In this document: positions 24,445 through 33,130 of the stretch, in pieces
Layout of the letters: each line of letters begins with the position of its first letter
Numbering within the stretch: position 1 is the first letter of the stretch
NCBI GenBank assembly: GCA_012519985.1
Contig: JAAYPC010000116.1
Location: forward strand, 1-43,175
Direction of reading: 5' to 3'
Origin: Fibrobacter sp.
Lineage (GTDB): Bacteria > Fibrobacterota > Chitinivibrionia > Chitinivibrionales > Chitinispirillaceae
DNA: 43,175 nt
Notes under the pieces: generated by a model
Database searches by the model: none
What the model was told of the DNA's origin: nothing
The model's input: the letters and a program-made list of their open reading frames with translations, nothing else
Translations under genes and position numbers: made by a program

Positions 24445-25008
24445 CTAAAAATGATAATTCAACTCTATAATGTGAAGATTTAACCGATGGTTGGTTCTGA
24501 AAAGATTAGCATTTGACATGTGCTGTAAACGATATGCAACACTTATTCTCCACAATGGGAGAAAATTTAATCCAACAGAGCTAAAAAACGATAATGGCCC
24601 CCCAAAATCATGATTGCTGAAACGGAATCTGGTGATTACTGCCGGGCCGGTAGAAAGTACAATCATAAATATGTCCTTGTATAAGGACGGGCCTACCTCA
24701 AATTTCGCATTAATAAAAAAAGAGTATTCTTTTTTGTGCCGCAAAAGCCCCATTGCTCCTCCAAAACCGGCCACAAGACTGATAATTTCTTTGCGACTCA
24801 CCAGTTTACTCAGATAAACACCTTGAACCTCATAATATGAAAAATCTGAAGGATCATGGGTTGGCAAAAATGAGAAAGAAAACCCGCTAAGCCATCCTTC
24901 TCTACTTTTTTCTGCGAAAGAAATTGTGATGGTCAGTAAAACGAAAAGAAAAGAAACAATGAATCGAGCTTTTTTCAGACAGCATTCGAATAGATATAAA
25001 CCAGACAT
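24445..25008 (-). CDS. PagL-like lipid A 3-O-deacylase / acyloxyacyl hydrolase family outer-membrane protein
   Basis: A 187-residue beta-barrel candidate of the outer membrane that would remove an acyl chain from lipid A. A signal sequence (about residues 15-32) is followed by alternating beta strands. The C-terminal VAYRLQHMSNANLF carries the PagL-type His163 and Ser165 with the following Asn. The Glu that completes the PagL triad (in an NPG-x-E/N segment) is not obvious; Asn177 lies near that point, as in some relatives. It ends in Phe, a common last residue of outer-membrane proteins. It supports a Gram-negative cell with lipid A. Confidence 0.72.
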   Translation of the reverse strand: MSGLYLFECCLKKARFIVSFLFVLLTITISFAEKSREGWLSGFSFSFLPTHDPSDFSYYEVQGVYLSKLVSRKEIISLVAGFGGAMGLLRHKKEYSFFINAKFEVGPSLYKDIFMIVLSTGPAVITRFRFSNHDFGGPLSFFSSVGLNFLPLWRISVAYRLQHMSNANLFRTNHRLNLHIIELNYHF

Positions 25009-25072
25009 ATATAACTTAACCTGACAAAATGTATGCCAGTTTTAGTCTGATCCATATTATGTCTGGTTAAAA

Positions 25073-25102
25073 GGAGATCCTGAAATAAAATCAGGCATCT
25101 CC
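25073..25102 (-). terminator. Rho-independent terminator of the leuC-leuD operon
   Basis: Read on the minus strand, GGAGATGCCTGA pairs with TCAGGATCTCC (one-base bulge) across a seven-base loop and is followed by TTTT. It starts seven bases after the leuD stop. Confidence 0.78.
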
Positions 25103-25108
25103 AAAGAT

Positions 25109-25636
25109 TCAGTAACGGGAATCTGCGAACTCGACCCATCCCCCAGCTTTAACCAGTGCGTCATCGAATTCACTGAGCGAATAAGAATATTCCTTTTTCC
25201 CACCAGCCCAACTGAACAAAAGTTTTTTTGCTTCTGTATCGATATCGCAGATGACATCCGGTTGGCTGGAAAAAGAGAACAGCTCATTTATTATATGCTC
25301 TGGCAGCTCAATTGCCAGCATTCCACCATTAAACATGTTTTGGCGAAAGATCCTGGCGAAATTTTGGGCAATAATACAGGTAATATCATTTACCTCCAGT
25401 GCCCATGGAGCATGTTCGCGTGAAGAACCACAGCCAAAATTGGCCCTGCTGACTATGACTTTAACCGTACCCCGCCAGTTACCATCTGCCTTGAAACCAT
25501 CCAATTTTAAATCTTCCAGAAGGTATGGCTTGAGCGCTTCCTTGCTTACCTCTGTCAAATATTTTGCAGGAATTATTTCATCAGTGTTAATGTCTGCTCT
25601 ATCCAGAAAAAGCACTGGACCCCCAAATGCTTTCAT
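25109..25636 (-). CDS. leuD: 3-isopropylmalate dehydratase small subunit (or homoaconitase small subunit)
   Basis: Swivel-domain subunit that completes the active site of the LeuC partner in leucine synthesis. The 175-residue protein begins MKAFGGPVLFLDR, has the substrate-side loop IIPAKYLTE, then SRANFGCGSSREHAPWAL and NFARIFRQNMFNGGML. The short form matches the archaeal-type LeuD2. The loop that separates isopropylmalate, homoaconitate and methylmalate enzymes cannot be read with certainty by eye. ATG 25636 is preferred because AAGGAGAAA precedes it; the longer frame to 25660 has none. It sits 25 bases after leuC. Confidence 0.93.
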   Translation of the reverse strand: MKAFGGPVLFLDRADINTDEIIPAKYLTEVSKEALKPYLLEDLKLDGFKADGNWRGTVKVIVSRANFGCGSSREHAPWALEVNDITCIIAQNFARIFRQNMFNGGMLAIELPEHIINELFSFSSQPDVICDIDTEAKKLLFSWAGGKKEYSYSLSEFDDALVKAGGWVEFADSRY

Positions 25637-25661
25637 ATTATTTCTCCTTTCTGCTTCCAAT

Positions 25662-26948
25662 TTATTTCAGAAATTTTCGTGGATCAGTGAGAGTTCCGGT
25701 GATTCCACTTGCCGCTGCAGTTGCCGGACTGGCAAGATGAACCATCCCTCCCTTTCCCATTCGACCATTAAAGTTACGGTTTGTGGTTGATACGCATACT
25801 TCACCTTCAGCCAAAACACCATTTGACATTCCCAGACAGGCTCCGCATGTGGGATTTGTTACACAATACCCTGCATCCATGAAAATTTTGAGTAATCCTT
25901 CCTGCATTGCCTGAGCAAAAATCTCAGGTGTTGCCGGACTTACAATCCCGCGTACACCAGCAGCCAGCCTGGTTCCTTTAATTATTGCTGCAGCATAGCG
26001 AAGATCGGAAAGTCTTCCATTGGTGCAACTGCCAATGTATACCTGATTGATTTTAACTCCGGAAAGTTCTGATAATTTCTTTACCTGATCGGGTTTATAC
26101 CCTACAGTAGCTACCGGTTCGAGATCTGACACATCGATAATCAATTTACGGCTATATTCTGCATCCGGATCAGAATGCCATTTGCTGAATGCCTTGATTG
26201 CTTCAGTCCTGTTCTGATATTCATCTTTAATAAAAGGCCACAGATAATCCACTGTAGTAGCATCCGGCATACACAATCCAGAGGTTCCACCTGCTTCAAT
26301 GGCCATATTACAGAGAGTCATGCGCTCTTCCATGGACATTTTGTCCACGACTTCACCACTGAATTCAATGACATGATCTGTAGCCCCATTTACGGTCAAT
26401 TGCCTTATCACCTCAAGAATTACATCTTTTGCATATACACCTTTGGAAAGCTTTCCTTCAAGTTTTACCAGTATAGTTTTAGGCTGACGAAAGGCACATA
26501 CCCCTTTGAGAATGCCAACTTCCAGATCCGTTGTCCCTACACCTGCAGCAAATGCACCGAAAGCTCCATGAGTACAGGTGTGGCTGTCACCCATAATTAC
26601 CGTGTATCCAGGCCTGATAAAACCTTTCTCTGGAAAAAGTGCGTGGCATACCCCATTGTACCCAATGTCAAAAAAATCCTTTATTCCGTTACGAAATGCC
26701 CATTCACGAAGTATCTTCGCCTGAGTAGCACTTTTTGAGTCTTTCGACGGAGTAACATGATCAATCACTGCTTTAATTTTACTTGGATCGAACACACGAT
26801 CTTTTCCTCGCCATACCAGATCGGCAATGGCAACCGGTGTGGTGATCTCATGGCACATGACCACATCGAGAGATAATACCTTGGTTCCCTCGAATGGTTC
26901 GTCTTTGAGATGAGCTTCAAAGATCTTCTCCGTGATAGTCTTACCCAT
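25662..26948 (-). CDS. leuC: 3-isopropylmalate dehydratase large subunit (or homoaconitase large subunit)
   Basis: Aconitase-family [4Fe-4S] enzyme that isomerises 2- to 3-isopropylmalate. The 428-residue product is the short archaeal-type LeuC. Visible are MGDSHTCTHGAFGAFAAGVGTTDLE, GSCTNGR with the first cluster Cys, and NPTCGACLGM with the other two, then the C-terminal TTNRNFNGRMG and LASPATAAASGITG. AAAGGA ahead of ATG 26948 sets the start; 30 upstream codons belong to the regulator's overlapping region. With no leuA or leuB in the window, homoaconitate or citramalate-pathway use remains possible. Confidence 0.94.
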   Translation of the reverse strand: MGKTITEKIFEAHLKDEPFEGTKVLSLDVVMCHEITTPVAIADLVWRGKDRVFDPSKIKAVIDHVTPSKDSKSATQAKILREWAFRNGIKDFFDIGYNGVCHALFPEKGFIRPGYTVIMGDSHTCTHGAFGAFAAGVGTTDLEVGILKGVCAFRQPKTILVKLEGKLSKGVYAKDVILEVIRQLTVNGATDHVIEFSGEVVDKMSMEERMTLCNMAIEAGGTSGLCMPDATTVDYLWPFIKDEYQNRTEAIKAFSKWHSDPDAEYSRKLIIDVSDLEPVATVGYKPDQVKKLSELSGVKINQVYIGSCTNGRLSDLRYAAAIIKGTRLAAGVRGIVSPATPEIFAQAMQEGLLKIFMDAGYCVTNPTCGACLGMSNGVLAEGEVCVSTTNRNFNGRMGKGGMVHLASPATAAASGITGTLTDPRKFLK

Positions 26949-26991
26949 AAAATTCCTTTCTTTATAAACTTCAGAACTGCCCCCTGCCGGG

Positions 26992-27594
26992 TCAGTCGCT
27001 TTTCTTTTCTTTTTCCCCTGTATGCAAATAATCCACATGTGGTGGTGATATGCTCCATACTGATTTGAAGGTCACTGTTCCTTGATTACTTAGCTGGTGG
27101 GGAAGGTGAGAACTGAAAGACATGCTATCCCCTTCCCGGAGCGGATAATCAATTCCACCGATATTCAAGATCGCACTGCCTTCAAGAACATAGCCAATCT
27201 CCACACCTTCGTGACCTTTACCGCTGAGGGTAGTCTTATGCCCGGGAGCTATAACCAGAAGAAATAATTCCATCTGATAAACCCCTCGGGAAATACTCAT
27301 CAGTTGTTCATACCCGACCCCATCATTTAGCATAGTTAATCGCTCACCATGATGGTGAATTCTAACCTGGCGGTCATTAGAAAGTTTCTTAAACAGATCT
27401 GCAGGGTCCAGATCAAGTGCCTGACAGACCATCACCAGGGTATCTATAGATGGCGATACCATTCCCCGCTCAATCTGGCTAAGCATACTTATGGAGATAC
27501 CTGCCTGAGTCGCGATCTCCCCCTGATTTCGGCCGGTTTTCTCTCGATAAATTTTCAGCATGCGGCCGATTTGGTTTAGCAATACTTTATTCAT
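26992..27594 (-). CDS. XRE-family regulator with C-terminal cupin domain
   Basis: A 200-residue transcription factor. The N-terminal helix-turn-helix (about residues 5-62: LKIYREKTGRNQGEIATQAGISISMLSQIERG) is followed by a cupin sensor domain (about 110-190: GHEGVEIGYVLEGSAILNIGG, YPLREGDSMSFSSHLPHQLSN). Such proteins sense small ligands and repress or activate nearby metabolic genes. It leads leuC-leuD on the same strand with a 43-base gap, so autoregulation of the whole operon is likely. ATG 27594 is preferred over an in-frame TTG at 27630; no clear Shine-Dalgarno distinguishes them. Confidence 0.9.
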   Translation of the reverse strand: MNKVLLNQIGRMLKIYREKTGRNQGEIATQAGISISMLSQIERGMVSPSIDTLVMVCQALDLDPADLFKKLSNDRQVRIHHHGERLTMLNDGVGYEQLMSISRGVYQMELFLLVIAPGHKTTLSGKGHEGVEIGYVLEGSAILNIGGIDYPLREGDSMSFSSHLPHQLSNQGTVTFKSVWSISPPHVDYLHTGEKEKKSD

Positions 27595-27765
27595 TACAGT
27601 AATAATAAAACAGTGCCTGTCTGTATGCAAGAAAAAATTTATGCAGAGTTATTTCTTTCACAAACTATTTTCAATTAATCGATGCGACTGCAATCCTATG
27701 AGAACAATATCGCTTCATAACCGTATTCAATAGGATATAAATTGTTTTTTTAACTGGAATGAGAT

Positions 27766-28695
27766 ATGGAAAATCCCAACTTAAACGAAGAAACGCATCT
27801 GAGTGAACTGGAAGACACTAATCTTAATATAGAAGACATTGATAATCTTAAGAAACTCACCGATCATAAGGTTATCGAGATTGTCAGTGGGGATATAGTC
27901 GATCATATCCAGGACGATGAGTATCTGCTGGATTCGATCGGTAAAAAACCAGGATCCTATTATCGTGATCTGATATTTGCCCTTATCCAGATTCGGTTGC
28001 CGGAAGATGAAGCTAAAAGAGACTGGAAAGAGATTCTCAAGCATAAATACATTTTGAGTGAAAAACTGGGAAGAAATGTGGGGATTCATATAGCAGTTCT
28101 TGATTATTATACCAATATTAAAAAGAAAATGACTAACCCCAAAATAATCAGTGCACATGAGTACCTGGACACCGCCAGTCGTGCTTTGACTGATGATTTA
28201 ACCAAGGCATACAACAGGCATTTTTTTGATGATGAATTCAGAAGGCTTTTCGTTCAGGCCCGCACAATGGGTAGAGTCTTTTCGATGATAATGTTAGATC
28301 TGGATCATTTTAAAATTTATAATGATCTTAATGGTCATATCCAGGGTGATATAGCTTTGATAGAAACAGTGCGAATTCTTCATGCGGTTTGTAGCCAGGA
28401 TGATACGGTTTGCAGGTATGGGGGAGAGGAGTTTTCGATTCTTTTGCCTTCTCAACCGCTCAATCTGGCTTTAAAAACGGCAGAAAACATACGGCAGGCT
28501 ATTTTTGATTATCGTTTTGTTAATGAGCAGACTCTTCCTCATGGGCGATTGTCAGCATCATTGGGTGTGACTTCATATCGTGAAGATATCAAATCGCCGC
28601 AGGATATGATAGAGGAGGCGGATGTGGCTCTTTACAGGGCTAAAAACAGTGGAAGAAACCGGGTCAAAGCATTTTTGGGTGACGGGACATTATGA
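27766..28695 (+). CDS. Diguanylate cyclase (GGDEF domain)
   Basis: Makes the second messenger c-di-GMP from two GTP. The 309-residue soluble protein has an N-terminal helical region of about 130 residues with no membrane segment and no recognised sensor domain, then a GGDEF domain (about 140-305): LTDDLTKAYNRHFF, MIMLDLDHFKIYND, and the active-site RYGGEEFSILL (GGEEF, compatible with activity). Its last codon overlaps the aroE start as ATGA, so the two are translationally coupled. It is divergent from the XRE-cupin regulator. Confidence 0.92.
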   Translation: MENPNLNEETHLSELEDTNLNIEDIDNLKKLTDHKVIEIVSGDIVDHIQDDEYLLDSIGKKPGSYYRDLIFALIQIRLPEDEAKRDWKEILKHKYILSEKLGRNVGIHIAVLDYYTNIKKKMTNPKIISAHEYLDTASRALTDDLTKAYNRHFFDDEFRRLFVQARTMGRVFSMIMLDLDHFKIYNDLNGHIQGDIALIETVRILHAVCSQDDTVCRYGGEEFSILLPSQPLNLALKTAENIRQAIFDYRFVNEQTLPHGRLSASLGVTSYREDIKSPQDMIEEADVALYRAKNSGRNRVKAFLGDGTL

Positions 28696-29567
28696 GCATG
28701 GATTCACATATTCGCGGAAGTTCACGGGTGGTCTGTCTGCTGGGTAACCCGGTAGCACACTCTATTTCACCACAGATTCATAATCATGCTTTCCGTATTC
28801 TAGGCCTCCCTTATGTCTATATTCCTGTAGCGGTTAAACCATCAGCCCTCTCCTCTGTACTTTTTACCCTTCGCGGGTGTGGCTTTGCAGGAGCAAATGT
28901 TACTATTCCATATAAAACCCGTGTAGTTAATTATTGTGACTCACTCTCTGATTTGTCTAAAATCACCGGAACAGTAAACACCCTTTATTTTGATGAAGGC
29001 AGGTTATGCGGAACAACAACCGATCATGAGGGTTTCAAACGCGCTTTGCATTCCATGGGTTGCGAGCTGAAAAACAAACAGGTGGTTATTCTGGGTAACG
29101 GAGGAACTGCAAGGACTTTATCTCTGGCACTTGCTATGGAAAAAGAAGTGACATCATTGACAATCGTTGGCCGCAATAAAACCAGAATTTTGTCTCTTGC
29201 TTCAGAAGTCACAGAAAAAACCGGATTCTCTGCTGGTGCATGTTCATTGGAGGAGTCTGAGCTTGATGATGTTATGCAGCAATGTACACTTCTGGTGAAT
29301 TGTACCTGTGTTGGGATGCACCCTGATGTAAATAGCTCACCAATACCTGAAAAATATCTGCATAAAGACATGGTGGTTTTCGATGCCATTTATAATCCTT
29401 TGAAAACCAAACTCCTGCAGGATGCGCAAGCAATTGGATGTGCTGTTCAGAATGGACTTCGCATGTTGCTTTTTCAGGGTCTGGCTTCCTTTAAACTTTG
29501 GACAGGCAAAGATGTGCCGGAAGAGATTTTCGACATTTCAGAACTACAGCGACTGTTATTAAAATGA
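28692..29567 (+). CDS. aroE: Shikimate dehydrogenase
   Basis: Reduces 3-dehydroshikimate to shikimate with NADPH in aromatic amino acid synthesis. The 291-residue protein shows GNPVAHSISPQIHN (shikimate Ser contacts), GANVTIPYK with the catalytic Lys, GTVNTLYFDEGRLCGTTTDHEGF with the Asn and Asp, and an NADP loop VVILGNGGTART. The loop GNGGTAR replaces the usual GAGGAAR, a mild change. ATG 28692 overlaps the GGDEF stop; an ATG two codons later is possible. Confidence 0.95.
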   Translation: MSMDSHIRGSSRVVCLLGNPVAHSISPQIHNHAFRILGLPYVYIPVAVKPSALSSVLFTLRGCGFAGANVTIPYKTRVVNYCDSLSDLSKITGTVNTLYFDEGRLCGTTTDHEGFKRALHSMGCELKNKQVVILGNGGTARTLSLALAMEKEVTSLTIVGRNKTRILSLASEVTEKTGFSAGACSLEESELDDVMQQCTLLVNCTCVGMHPDVNSSPIPEKYLHKDMVVFDAIYNPLKTKLLQDAQAIGCAVQNGLRMLLFQGLASFKLWTGKDVPEEIFDISELQRLLLK

Positions 29568-29577
29568 CTATCATAAC

Positions 29578-29597
29578 CTGAAGCAAACCGGCTTCAG
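29578..29597 (+). terminator. Short hairpin between aroE and aroA
   Basis: CTGAAGC (29578-29584) pairs with GCTTCAG (29591-29597) ten bases after the aroE stop. No T-run follows, so read-through into aroA, 149 bases after the aroE stop, is plausible. Confidence 0.35.
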
Positions 29598-29716
29598 ATA
29601 TAAAATAAGAGAACTGGCCCACCTGAATGCTTTTCTTCATGCGAAGTGATTATCAGGGATTCTATCTTGGTAAGTTACAAAAGAATTGGTATGATTGAAA
29701 GGCGAAGGAGTAATTT

Positions 29717-30997
29717 ATGAAATGGAGCATTCGCCGATCGAGTCTGGCTGGAACAATTTCTATTCCACCTTCAAAGTCTCATACTATCAGAGCTTTATTG
29801 ATAGCTACTCTGGCTCAGGGTAAGTCGGTTATCCGAAAACCGCTGCTCACCGGAGATGGCCATTCTGCGCTTTGTGCTGCTAAAAGTTTAGGTGCTGAAG
29901 TCCAGCTAATCGACGATGGTTTAGAAATAACTGGCATCGGGACGGATCACAATAAAGGAGAAGAATTCCTTGATTTGGGTAACTCCGGAACTGGTACTAA
30001 TCTTTTCGCATCGGCCGCAGCACTGGGATCACGGAAAAGGCGGTTTGATGGAGATGCATCTTTACGTTCCCGTCCTTTTAAACCGATCCTTGAAGCGCTC
30101 TCAGAGCTTGGGGCTACTTACAACCTTGAACAGCCCTCTTCTGATTTACCCTTTATTATCCAGGGGCCACTTACTGGTGGTAAAACCAGAATTAACGGAG
30201 TCTCCTCCCAGTTTCTTTCCAGTATTCTGCTGACTTCTCCCTTGATCAGAAATGGCTCCACACTCTGTTCTGTCTATAATCTTCATGAGATTCCATATGT
30301 GCAGCTTACTCTTTGGTGGCTTAATAGACAGGGGATAGAGTTTGAATACAAACCTGATTTTACAGAGTTTAAAATTCCTGGTGATCAATGCTACAAACCT
30401 TTCGATATGGTTGTTCCTGCTGATTTTTCTTCTGCAACATTTGCCGCAGTCGGAGCTGCAGTTACAGGAAAAGGTGTCACTCTTACCGGTCTTGATTTCA
30501 GCGATACTCAGGGAGATAAAGGCGTTTTTGACATCCTCAGGACGGTGGGGGCTGGTGTCCTGATAAATGAGAATGGTGTAACCGTTACTCAGGGGAATCC
30601 TTTAGAAGGACAGATTATCGATTTGAACAGCATGCCGGATGCGCTTCCCGCACTCTCTGTGATGGCTTGTGCCGCACAGGGGGAAACCAGATTTGTAAAT
30701 GTTGCTCAGGCCCGGATAAAAGAAACCGACCGTATTGCTGTAATGCATGAGGAGCTGTCGAAAATGGGAGCTGACATTGAAGAACTGCCTGACGGGCTGA
30801 TTGTACGTCAAAGTAGACTGAAAGGTGCGGTGGTTAATGGACATGATGATCATCGTGTGGTTATGGCTTTGGCTATTGCAGCAATGATGGCAGATGGCGA
30901 AACGGTGATAGAAACAGCACAAGCCGCTAATGTCACCTATCCTGGCTTTGTCAATGATTTCAGAAATATTGGTGCAGACATTACCATCTTAGACTAA
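29717..30997 (+). CDS. aroA: 3-phosphoshikimate 1-carboxyvinyltransferase (EPSP synthase)
   Basis: Joins PEP to shikimate 3-phosphate. The 426-residue protein has PPSKSHTIRALLIATLA at the N-terminus, LGNSGTGTNLFASAAA (PEP loop; GTGTN in place of GTAMR suggests a class different from the common glyphosate-sensitive type I), DGDASLRSRPFKP, and C-terminal QARIKETDRIAVM and DDHRVVMALAIAAM. GGCGAAGGAG stands shortly before ATG 29717. Third gene of an aromatic-synthesis block, 11 bases ahead of aroB. Confidence 0.95.
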   Translation: MKWSIRRSSLAGTISIPPSKSHTIRALLIATLAQGKSVIRKPLLTGDGHSALCAAKSLGAEVQLIDDGLEITGIGTDHNKGEEFLDLGNSGTGTNLFASAAALGSRKRRFDGDASLRSRPFKPILEALSELGATYNLEQPSSDLPFIIQGPLTGGKTRINGVSSQFLSSILLTSPLIRNGSTLCSVYNLHEIPYVQLTLWWLNRQGIEFEYKPDFTEFKIPGDQCYKPFDMVVPADFSSATFAAVGAAVTGKGVTLTGLDFSDTQGDKGVFDILRTVGAGVLINENGVTVTQGNPLEGQIIDLNSMPDALPALSVMACAAQGETRFVNVAQARIKETDRIAVMHEELSKMGADIEELPDGLIVRQSRLKGAVVNGHDDHRVVMALAIAAMMADGETVIETAQAANVTYPGFVNDFRNIGADITILD

Positions 30998-31008
30998 AGG
31001 TTTATAAA

Positions 31009-32088
31009 ATGAATATTCCGGTAAATCTTGGTGAAAATTCCTATTACATCGAACTTGAGCATAAGGCCGCATCCTCATTTCCACAACGGGTCAAGCAATT
31101 GTTCAAGGGATGCCGGTTTGCCCTGATTACCAACACCACGCTGTATAGTCTTTATGCAGATCTGCTTAATAGGTGGAAAGTGGAATTGGATCTGGTGATC
31201 TTCACCATACCCGATGGCGAGTCCTACAAAACGCTTCAGACATGGAGCTCAATTTTAGATTTTCTGCTTCAGTCAAAACTGGAAAGATCCAGCGTAATTA
31301 TTGCTTTTGGTGGGGGAGTTGTTGGAGATATCACCGGTTTTGCTGCTGCCACGTTTCTCAGAGGTGTACGATATATTCAGGTCCCAACTACCTTATTAGC
31401 TATGGTAGATTCCAGCGTCGGGGGAAAAACTGCCGTTGATCATTGTACAGGAAAAAATCTTATCGGAGCATTTCATCATCCCAGACTGGTTTTTGCAGAT
31501 ACCTCTTTCCTTGTGACATTATCGGATAGGGAGTTTCTATGCGGGTACGCTGAGCTGTTTAAATATGGTTTTATTGGTGGACGGGACATGTTCAGCTTTA
31601 TTACTGCAAATCATGATGCAATACTCAGGAGAGATGCTTCACCACTGCGTGAAGGGATTCAGAGAAGTATCGCTATAAAAGCGCAGATAGTTGAGCAGGA
31701 TCAGTTTGAAACTACCGGTGATCGTGCATTATTGAATCTGGGCCATACATTTGCACACAGTCTGGAGAAATATTTCAATTTTTCGGAAATCCTGCATGGT
31801 GAAGCGGTTTACTGGGGCATTCGATGTGCTGTTGAGACTTCAAAGAGGGTTGGACTGATCGCTGCTTCGGATATGCAGGCCTATGATTCCCTGATTTCAC
31901 GAATGAAAATGCCCACATTGCCAGAAAAGCCGCAGCCTCAGGTTTTATATGAAAACATGTCTTCTGATAAAAAAGTGGCCTCGGGCAAAATCAAATTTGT
32001 ACTTCCTTCGATTCCGGGTACTTCAGTAATCAGAGCAGATATTCCTCAACAAATAATAATCTCGGTGATAGAATCGGTTTTCCCTTGA
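31009..32088 (+). CDS. aroB: 3-dehydroquinate synthase
   Basis: Converts DAHP to 3-dehydroquinate, step 2 of the shikimate pathway, using NAD and a divalent metal. The 359-residue protein has DGESYKTLQTW, the NAD loop FGGGVVGDITGFAAATFLRG, VPTTLLAMVDSSVGGKTAVD, and metal ligands in GYAELFKYGFI (Glu), LGHTFAHSLE (His) and LHGEAVYWG (His). It ends the GGDEF-aroE-aroA-aroB run, with no terminator seen before the sigma factor gene 94 bases on. Confidence 0.96.
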   Translation: MNIPVNLGENSYYIELEHKAASSFPQRVKQLFKGCRFALITNTTLYSLYADLLNRWKVELDLVIFTIPDGESYKTLQTWSSILDFLLQSKLERSSVIIAFGGGVVGDITGFAAATFLRGVRYIQVPTTLLAMVDSSVGGKTAVDHCTGKNLIGAFHHPRLVFADTSFLVTLSDREFLCGYAELFKYGFIGGRDMFSFITANHDAILRRDASPLREGIQRSIAIKAQIVEQDQFETTGDRALLNLGHTFAHSLEKYFNFSEILHGEAVYWGIRCAVETSKRVGLIAASDMQAYDSLISRMKMPTLPEKPQPQVLYENMSSDKKVASGKIKFVLPSIPGTSVIRADIPQQIIISVIESVFP

Positions 32089-32182
32089 AACAAATGATCT
32101 CTTCGGTGTAATATTTGGCTGATTTCATGCGTTTATCTGAATAGATGGTTTCTATTGTTCTCTCCTGTCGGGAGGTACTTGA

Positions 32183-32662
32183 GTGACAGAGGCTGATTTT
32201 AAAAAAATTTATAAAGAATATGGACAGCGTCTATATGGCTTTATTATATGGTTAACCCGTCATCGTGCTGCTTCCGATGATATTCTGCAGAATGTCTTTG
32301 TAAATATCTGGAAGAGCCAGAATGTACCATCCTCTGAGATTGAACTTGAGCGCTGGCTTTTTACTGTTGCAAGAAATGCTACTCTGGATCATTTTAGAAA
32401 AGTTACTCGTTACAGCCGTTTCAGAACGTATTATCAGGATGAGTATTACCAGCCACCTACCGACCCGGATGCACATTTTACCTGGAAAGAGCTTTCTGAG
32501 TTACCCGAAAAAGAACGGAGCATTTTATATCTGCATCTGAAAATAGGGTATACTTATAAAGAGATCGGTGAAATGATGGAAATGTCAGAGAACCTGGTCA
32601 GAGTCAGGGCTTTCAGGGCTCTGAAAAAGTTGAGGGAAAAATTGATAAGGAAGGAAATATGA
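32183..32662 (+). CDS. ECF-type RNA polymerase sigma factor
   Basis: A 159-residue group 4 sigma factor. Region 2 (about residues 5-72: FKKIYKEYGQRLYGFIIWLTRHRAASDDILQNVFVNIWK, then the -10-binding ERWLFTVARNATLDHFRK) and region 4 (about 100-150: LPEKERSILYLHLKIGYTYKEIGEMM, SENLVRVRAFRALKKL) are complete. It starts at GTG 32183, chosen because GGGAGGT lies six bases upstream. Its stop overlaps the anti-sigma start as ATGA. Confidence 0.93.
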   Translation: MTEADFKKIYKEYGQRLYGFIIWLTRHRAASDDILQNVFVNIWKSQNVPSSEIELERWLFTVARNATLDHFRKVTRYSRFRTYYQDEYYQPPTDPDAHFTWKELSELPEKERSILYLHLKIGYTYKEIGEMMEMSENLVRVRAFRALKKLREKLIRKEI

Positions 32663-32994
32663 ATTATACAGCTGATTGCCATCCATCCGAAGAAATTCTT
32701 ACCGGTTGTGCATTGGATAATGCTGATGATGAGCTCTTGATTCATCTTGAAGAATGCAGCCAATGCAGTGAATTTGTAGAGGATATTCGCAATATATGCC
32801 ATGAGATTGCAGATCTTGAAGAGCAACAGATTCCTCAGCATCTTCACGATAAAATTATGGCTATTGTTAGTCAGAAAAAAGGCTCAAAAGTAATTAACTT
32901 TATACAGAATTGGTATAGAAATCCTTTCTTCTATGGAATCATGACCGTTTTATTTGTTATTATTGTGTATGTGATCTTTATCTTTTTATTATGA
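32659..32994 (+). CDS. Zinc-finger membrane anti-sigma factor
   Basis: A 111-residue partner of the preceding sigma factor. The cytoplasmic N-terminus carries the zinc-binding HLEECSQC motif (His-x3-Cys-x2-Cys), with an upstream His/Cys near residue 8-17 as a likely fourth ligand. One membrane helix lies at the C-terminus (FFYGIMTVLFVIIVYVIFIFLL), leaving almost no extracytoplasmic sensor, so an integral-membrane or intracellular signal is more likely than a periplasmic ligand. Start ATG 32659 overlaps the sigma stop. Confidence 0.85.
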   Translation: MNYTADCHPSEEILTGCALDNADDELLIHLEECSQCSEFVEDIRNICHEIADLEEQQIPQHLHDKIMAIVSQKKGSKVINFIQNWYRNPFFYGIMTVLFVIIVYVIFIFLL

Positions 32995-33130
32995 TTATGC
33001 AAACTCTGTATAAGAAACCAATACTATGCTGATTTGATATTATTTTCCGATTAACTGATAATTCATTATTGGTTATCAATGGATCTTGTTCAGTACTGGT
33101 GAAAAAGATGAATAGAAAGGCTGAATTCCA

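Noticed and set aside
25251-25790. 179-codon plus-strand frame
   Set aside because: Antisense to leuD and the end of leuC.
26175-26738. 187-codon plus-strand frame
   Set aside because: Antisense shadow inside leuC, whose cluster motifs are unambiguous.
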